Source: Pseudomonadota bacterium (GTDB lineage: Bacteria > Pseudomonadota > Alphaproteobacteria > Sphingomonadales > Sphingomonadaceae). Taken from it: 11,402 nucleotides of DNA. The position numbers and the translations under genes are program-made. Below the pieces are notes generated by a model. That model made no database searches. It saw only the letters and a list, made by a program, of their open reading frames with translations, and had not been told where the DNA came from. This document shows, piece after piece, positions 7,127-11,402 of this stretch. Numbering within the stretch: the first letter of the stretch is position 1; every line of letters starts with the position of its first letter. The stretch spans positions 1 through 11,402 of the forward strand of contig JARXKR010000009.1 in assembly GCA_030271565.1 (NCBI GenBank). Direction: 5' to 3'.

Positions 7127-9342
7127 GCGGGATCACCGGTCGGCCCGCCCGCGTCCTGTTTGCGGCGACGATCCTGACCGGCAGTTTCCTCCTGTTCCTG
7201 ATTCAGCCGATGGTCGCGCGGATGGCGCTGCCCCGGCTCGGCGGCGCGCCCAATGTCTGGAACAGCGCGATGCTGGTCTATCAGGCGCTGCTGCTCGGCG
7301 GCTATTATTACGCGCACCGTTTGTCGCGCTGGCCGCTGCGGCGGCAGGCGCAGGTCCATCTCGGGCTGTTTGCGCTCGCCGCGCTGACCCTGCCGGTGAG
7401 CCTGGCCAGGCTCGTACCTGCTGCGCCGGGCAATGAGGTGTGGTGGGTGCCGCTGCTGCTCGCGCTGAGCGTCGGGCCGGTATTTTTCGCTGTTTCGGCG
7501 CAGGCCCCGCTGATGCAGCGCTGGTACGCGCTTCATCCGCAGGCGGGGCAACCGTGGGCGCTCTATGCCGCATCGAACCTCGGCAGCTTCGGCGGGTTGA
7601 TTGCCTATCCCTTGCTCGCCGAACCATGGCTCGCGCTGCGCCAGCAGGCATGGGTATGGAGCGGCGGGTATCTGATGCTGCTGGTGCTGATTGCGCTATG
7701 CGCGCGGGCGCGCTGGGGGATCGCGTCATCGGGTATCATGATACCGGCTGCGGAAATGCCGCCGATCCCGCGCCGCCGGGTCGCGATGTGGATCGTTCTC
7801 GCCGCGGTTCCTTCGGGGCTGATGCTCTCGACCACCACGCACCTCACCACCGATATCTTCGCGATGCCGCTGCTGTGGGTGCTGCCGCTCGGGGTTTATT
7901 TGCTCAGCTTCACCTTCGCCTTTGCCGACTGGCGCGGACCGGCGCGAATCATCTCGGCGCTGGCCTGGGTCGGGATGCTGTCAGTCGGCGGAATGGCGAT
8001 GGTTTCCTACGGCTGGATGGGGCTGGTCCCGCTGGTGTGCAGCGTGGTCCTGCTGTTCCTCGTCTGCACCGCGCTCCATGCCCGGCTCTACGACCTGCGA
8101 CCCGAGCCGGAACAGCTTACCACCTTCTATCTCGCGATGTCGGCCGGCGGGGCGCTCGGCGGGGTGTTCACCGCGCTGATCGCACCGGTCGCGTTCGACT
8201 GGGTGTGGGAATATCCGCTGCTGATCTTCGCCGCCGCATTACTCCTGCCGCGTGGCGCGCTGCCCGATTGGCGGCAAGTCGCCGGGGTTGAGCCGCAATT
8301 GCGCCGCGCCGTACTGGTGCTGCTGCTCGTGACCGCCGGAGCGCTCCTGTGGCAGCTCTACCAAGCCAACATGTACGTCGATTCGCGCCCCTATCGCTGG
8401 CCGATGGCGGCGGCAGCAGCACTGCTCGGGCTGGCCATGGTGCCGTGGCGGTGGGCCGCGGCTTCGCTGCTGGCCGGGATTATGCTCGCGCAGGGCGGTT
8501 ACGACACATTGGTCGATTCGCGCGCGGGTCTGCGCACCCGCAGCTATTTCGGGGTCTATACCGTGCGGACCTATCCCAAGGACAAGTTGCGCACGATGCT
8601 CCACGGCACCACGCTGCACGGCGAGCAATCGACCGACCCGATCCGCCGCCGCACCCCGCTCGCCTATTACGGACCGGGCTCGGGCGCGGCGATCGTGTTC
8701 GGCAATGCGCGGGACCTGTTCGGGCCGCGCGCGCGGGTTGGCGTGCTCGGGCTCGGCACCGGGACGCTCGCGTGCTTTGCCCAGGGCGACCAGCGGTGGA
8801 CGATTTTCGAAATCGATCCGGCAGTGCTGCGGCTTTCGACCAACGGCACCTTTACTTACCTGCCGCTGTGCGCGCCGCAGGCCCGGGTCGTGCTCGGGGA
8901 TGCCCGGCTCGAACTCGCGAAAGCAACGCGCGGCAGCTTCGACCTGCTGGCGATCGACGCATTTTCCTCTGATTCGGTGCCAATGCACCTGTTCACCCAC
9001 GAAGCATTCGGGGTCTATCTCGACGCGCTCAGCCCCAAGGGCGTGATGATGGTGCACATCTCGAACAATTTCATCGATCTTGAGCCGGCGCTGTCAGCCG
9101 AACTCAAGGCACGCGGGCTGGCCGCGGCCTTGCGCGACGACAATCCGCAGGCCGATACCGATTATTGGGCGACCAGCTGGGTCGCGGTCAGCCGCGATCC
9201 GGCGCAGATAGAGGCGATCAAGGCGCTCGACCCCGATGCCCCGTGGCGCGCGCTGGGCCCGCCCGCGCCGAACGTATGGCGCGATGACTATGCCTCGTTC
9301 CTGCCCTACGTAACTTGGCACAACTTCCTGGGAATGCGCTGA
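7123..9342 (+). CDS. Polytopic membrane protein fused to a spermidine-synthase-like domain
   Basis: A 739-residue two-part protein. Residues ~8-460 hold a dozen or more hydrophobic segments (for example ~10-30, 45-63, 107-127, 219-238, 335-358), so this half sits in the inner membrane. Residues ~480-739 form a Rossmann-type domain like spermidine synthase: nucleotide loop GLGTG (543-547), acidic residue in FEIDP (Asp565), GDARLEL (Asp593) and AIDAFSSDSVP (Asp612, Asp617). True aminopropyltransferases usually have GGGDG and D-S-x-D-P here. This protein has GLGTG and a longer loop, so polyamine synthesis is not assured; binding of S-adenosylmethionine or a derivative is plausible. Such fusions are known in bacteria as 'fused MFS/spermidine synthase', with unproven function. 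The ATG at 7123 overlaps the upstream stop (ATGA). The stop shares one base with the next start. Confidence 0.85.
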   Translation: MSGITGRPARVLFAATILTGSFLLFLIQPMVARMALPRLGGAPNVWNSAMLVYQALLLGGYYYAHRLSRWPLRRQAQVHLGLFALAALTLPVSLARLVPAAPGNEVWWVPLLLALSVGPVFFAVSAQAPLMQRWYALHPQAGQPWALYAASNLGSFGGLIAYPLLAEPWLALRQQAWVWSGGYLMLLVLIALCARARWGIASSGIMIPAAEMPPIPRRRVAMWIVLAAVPSGLMLSTTTHLTTDIFAMPLLWVLPLGVYLLSFTFAFADWRGPARIISALAWVGMLSVGGMAMVSYGWMGLVPLVCSVVLLFLVCTALHARLYDLRPEPEQLTTFYLAMSAGGALGGVFTALIAPVAFDWVWEYPLLIFAAALLLPRGALPDWRQVAGVEPQLRRAVLVLLLVTAGALLWQLYQANMYVDSRPYRWPMAAAAALLGLAMVPWRWAAASLLAGIMLAQGGYDTLVDSRAGLRTRSYFGVYTVRTYPKDKLRTMLHGTTLHGEQSTDPIRRRTPLAYYGPGSGAAIVFGNARDLFGPRARVGVLGLGTGTLACFAQGDQRWTIFEIDPAVLRLSTNGTFTYLPLCAPQARVVLGDARLELAKATRGSFDLLAIDAFSSDSVPMHLFTHEAFGVYLDALSPKGVMMVHISNNFIDLEPALSAELKARGLAAALRDDNPQADTDYWATSWVAVSRDPAQIEAIKALDPDAPWRALGPPAPNVWRDDYASFLPYVTWHNFLGMR

Positions 9343-9926
9343 TGACCCACCGCCCCGATACCACCATCGTTGCCATCCACGGCAAGACCCCGCGGATTCA
9401 CGACAGCGCCTTCATCGCGCCGGGGTGCCGGATTATCGGCGATGTCGAAGTGGGGCCGGACGCGTCGATCTGGTACAATTGCGTGCTGCGCGGCGATGTC
9501 AGCCGGATCGTGATCGGCGCGCGCAGCAATGTGCAGGATGGGACCGTGATCCACTGCGACGCCGCAATGCCGGGCCGGCCCGAAGGCTATCCCACGCTGA
9601 TCGGTGAAGACGTGCTGATCGGCCACATGGCGATGCTTCACGGCACGGTAATCGAGGACAAGGGCTTCGTCGGCTTTGCCGCGCAGACGATGAACGGCTG
9701 CGTGATCGAGGCCGAGGGCATGCTCGCAGCTGGCGCGTTGCTCGCGCCGGGCAAACGCATCCCCTCGCGCCAGCTGTGGAGCGGCCGCCCCGCCACCTTC
9801 ATGCGCGACCTTGACGACCGGATGATCGCCGGGCTGCAACTGGGCGTGGGACACTACGTCGAGAACGCGAAGCACCACCGCGCGCTGTACGATGGCCAAA
9901 TTTCAGATGGCACGCCCCAAGCCTGA
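9342..9926 (+). CDS. Gamma-class carbonic anhydrase family protein
   Basis: A 194-residue left-handed beta-helix protein, with repeated hexapeptide turns such as IGDVEV, IGARSN and IGEDVL. The three metal-binding histidines of the gamma class are in place: His71 (VIHCD), His95 and His100 (IGHMAMLHG), with the five-residue spacing of Methanosarcina Cam. Arg50, Asp52, Gln65 and Asp66 match the conserved active-site or trimer-interface residues. The acidic proton-shuttle loop of Cam is not obvious, as in many bacterial CamH-like or PaaY/YrdA-like members. CO2 hydration is therefore likely but not certain. The ATG at 9342 is preferred over an in-frame TTG at 9315, because it has GGGA eight bases upstream and forms a TGATG junction with the preceding stop. 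The SulP transporter gene lies just beyond the next gene. Confidence 0.9.
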   Translation: MTHRPDTTIVAIHGKTPRIHDSAFIAPGCRIIGDVEVGPDASIWYNCVLRGDVSRIVIGARSNVQDGTVIHCDAAMPGRPEGYPTLIGEDVLIGHMAMLHGTVIEDKGFVGFAAQTMNGCVIEAEGMLAAGALLAPGKRIPSRQLWSGRPATFMRDLDDRMIAGLQLGVGHYVENAKHHRALYDGQISDGTPQA

Positions 9927-10185
9927 ACTTCCGCCCGCCGCTGAAATTCGCGCGCTGGCCGATCCGCAAGGACGGTTGGCGCTGCGGGTTACTCCCGGCG
10001 CACGCAGTGAGAGGATCGAATTGGGTGAGGGCGTTTTGCTGGTCAAAGTCCGCGCCAAACCGGACGAGGGTGCGGCGAACAAGGCGGTGCTCGAGCTATT
10101 GGCACAGGTGCTCGGCACGGCGCCGTCGCGGCTAAGCCTGCTGCGCGGCGCGAATGCCCGCGACAAGCTTATTCAGCTGGGTTAG
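9892..10185 (+). CDS. DUF167 (YggU/UPF0235) family protein
   Basis: A 97-residue protein with the DUF167 pattern: VTPGAR (33-38), VRAKPDEGAANKAV (53-66) and a closing GANARDKLI segment. The family has a known small alpha/beta fold but no settled function. It is the last gene of the coupled operon. The chosen ATG (9892) overlaps the carbonic anhydrase gene by 35 bases; an in-frame ATG at 9907 would cut the overlap to 20. Neither has a clear Shine-Dalgarno, so the start is uncertain by five residues. Its TAG stop interlocks with the stop of the opposing transporter gene. Confidence 0.85.
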   Translation: MAKFQMARPKPELPPAAEIRALADPQGRLALRVTPGARSERIELGEGVLLVKVRAKPDEGAANKAVLELLAQVLGTAPSRLSLLRGANARDKLIQLG

Positions 10186-10204
10186 CGTCGCCGCCTCTCC
10201 CAGC
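10176..10204. terminator. Inverted repeat around the interlocked stop codons, possible two-way terminator
   Basis: GCTGGG (10176-10181) and CCCAGC (10199-10204) form a perfect 6-bp inverted repeat. Its 17-base loop holds the stop codons of both converging genes. No T-run follows on either strand and the loop is long, so a terminator role is only a possibility. It is recorded because there is no other room for termination between the two operons. Confidence 0.22.
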
Positions 10205-11402
10205 CGCGCAGGGCTAGCCCCAGCGCGACACCCACGCCGATTGCGACTGTCAAGCTGCTCAGCACGGTCAATAGCAGTGTGACCAGCAGCAAAATCCGCT
10301 CGCCGATCGGGGCTTGCCAGTACTCGCCCCACTTGTCCGGCTCGCTCATGTTCCAGGCGGTGACCAGCAGCAACGCGGCCAGAGCCGGCATCGCCAAATA
10401 ACCCGCCAGCGGTGCGGCCAGCAGCATCACCAGCAGAATGATCAGGGCATGGAAAATCCCCGCGAGTGGGGTCTTGCCGCCGGCGCGGACATTGGTTGCG
10501 GTGCGGGCAATCGCCCCGGTTGCGGGCAGTCCGCCGAATAGCGCCGAGCCGATATTGGCCGCACCTTGCGCGAGCAGTTCGGCATTGGGGCGGTGCCGGC
10601 TTTCGATCATCCGGTCGGCGACCATTGCCGAAAGCAGCGATTCGATTGCGGCGAGGAAGGCGATCGTCAGCGCCGAGGGCAGCAGCTCAAGCAGCCGCGC
10701 AGCCGAAATAGCGGGCAGCGCCGGGAGCGGCAGATGGCGCGGAAGTTCGCCGTAGCGCGATTGGACCGTATCGATCGGTAGGTGCAATAGCACCACCGCC
10801 AGCGAAGCGACCGCCATGGCTACAATCAACCCCGGCCACCGCGGAAATGCCCGGCGCAGCGCGATAATGCCGAGCAGTGTAGCCGAGCCCAGCACCAGCG
10901 CAGGCCAGCTCAGGTTCGCCCGGGCAGCCCACAGCGCAGGCATCTTTTCAAGGAAATCGGCGGGGACCTTGGCAATGCCGAGCCCGAGCAGGTCGTTGAT
11001 CTGGCTGGCGGCTATGATCACGGCAATGCCGATCGTGAAACCGTTGATCACCGCCTCTGGTACATGCGCGATCAGGTCGCCTGCGCGCAGCAGTCCGCCC
11101 AGCAACAGGATTGCGCCCGCCATCAGCGTGGCCAGCACCAGCCCATCGTAACCGTGGCTGGCGATGACCCCATAGACCACGACGATAAACGCCCCGGTCG
11201 GACCGCCGATCTGGACCCGGCTCCCGCCCAGCAGTGAGATCAGGAACCCGCCGACAATTGCGGTAATCAGCCCGGTCGCCGGCGGTGCGCCCGAAGCGAT
11301 CGCAATCGCGATGCTCAGCGGTATAGCGACCATCGCCACGGTCAGCCCGGCCAGCAAATCGGCTCCGAGCAATGCCGGTGTGGTGTTCGGCAGGGTGGTG
11401 AG
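10182..11402 (-). CDS. SulP-family anion transporter lacking a STAS domain (5' end outside window)
   Basis: About 406 residues of an inner-membrane transporter are visible. The SulP signature is clear: DLLAGLTVAMVAIPLS near the start, then SGAPPATGLITAIVGG, then RVQIGGPTGAF (about 11187-11219). A dozen or so hydrophobic segments follow. Family members carry sulfate, bicarbonate or other anions, usually with sodium or proton; the substrate cannot be read here. The frame stays open to the window edge. A TTG at 11370-11372 looks like an internal leucine, because the upstream codons read smoothly (LTTLPNTTPA), so the true start lies outside. The protein ends after its last membrane helix in GWERRRR and has no cytoplasmic STAS domain, unlike most full-length SulP proteins. 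It ends tail to tail with the operon that holds the carbonic anhydrase. Confidence 0.9.
   Translation of the reverse strand, partial: LTTLPNTTPALLGADLLAGLTVAMVAIPLSIAIAIASGAPPATGLITAIVGGFLISLLGGSRVQIGGPTGAFIVVVYGVIASHGYDGLVLATLMAGAILLLGGLLRAGDLIAHVPEAVINGFTIGIAVIIAASQINDLLGLGIAKVPADFLEKMPALWAARANLSWPALVLGSATLLGIIALRRAFPRWPGLIVAMAVASLAVVLLHLPIDTVQSRYGELPRHLPLPALPAISAARLLELLPSALTIAFLAAIESLLSAMVADRMIESRHRPNAELLAQGAANIGSALFGGLPATGAIARTATNVRAGGKTPLAGIFHALIILLVMLLAAPLAGYLAMPALAALLLVTAWNMSEPDKWGEYWQAPIGERILLLVTLLLTVLSSLTVAIGVGVALGLALRGWERRRR

Noticed and set aside
8239..9057. Open frame of 272 codons on the minus strand opposite the spermidine-synthase-like domain
   Set aside because: The plus-strand frame carries the nucleotide-binding motifs; the antisense product looks like compositional noise.
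9315..9341. Longer start (TTG at 9315) for the carbonic anhydrase gene
   Set aside because: It would add nine residues that are just the end of the previous gene read in another frame; the ATG at 9342 has a better ribosome binding site and a standard stop-start junction.
11370..11372. TTG as start codon of the SulP transporter
   Set aside because: The frame stays open beyond it to the window edge, and there is no ribosome binding site before it, so it is more likely an internal leucine of a gene cut by the window.
1..11402. Mobile element, defence island, CRISPR array or phage remnant
   Set aside because: No transposase, integrase, terminal repeats, spaced direct repeats or abrupt change in composition is visible; all long frames belong to known cellular families.

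Overview
The window is GC-rich, densely coding chromosomal DNA. It most likely comes from an alphaproteobacterium of the Sphingomonadales, perhaps Erythrobacteraceae. This is inferred from the helicase/S4/FdxA gene order, the cysteine-free metal site in HemB and the style of the M23 peptidase. It is not proven by any rRNA or other marker. I see no tRNA, rRNA, insertion sequence, integrase, CRISPR array or other sign of a mobile region.

Left part, minus strand (77-3259): a tightly packed three-gene unit, transcribed right to left. It encodes a Suv3-like DEAD/DExH-type helicase, a small S4-domain RNA-binding protein and a seven-iron ferredoxin FdxA. The helicase stop and S4 start share one base, and the fdxA ribosome binding site overlaps the S4 stop codon. 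A 166-bp divergent control region (3260-3425) separates this unit from the plus-strand genes. It carries a 22-bp imperfect palindrome just upstream of the helicase start.

Middle and right, plus strand (3426-10185): a membrane-anchored M23 (LytM-fold) cell-wall endopeptidase comes first. A 37-nt gap containing a GC hairpin follows. Then come six genes in which each start overlaps the preceding stop: hemB (porphobilinogen synthase), two RimJ/RimL-type GNAT acetyltransferases, a large membrane protein fused to a spermidine-synthase-like domain, a gamma-class carbonic anhydrase and a DUF167 protein. The overlaps (GTGA, GTGA, ATGA, TGATG, then 35 nt) argue for one translationally coupled operon.

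Right edge, minus strand (10182 to beyond 11402): a SulP-family anion transporter converges on the operon, and the two opposing stop codons interlock. The transporter is cut by the window edge at its N-terminus and ends without a STAS domain.

The genes look like ordinary housekeeping and accessory metabolism: RNA handling, electron transfer, cell-wall remodelling, heme synthesis, acetylation, and CO2/bicarbonate or anion handling. I found no clear undescribed system. The most interesting points are the membrane/spermidine-synthase-like fusion, the STAS-less SulP next to a carbonic anhydrase, the long unassigned C-terminus of the helicase and the palindrome in front of it.
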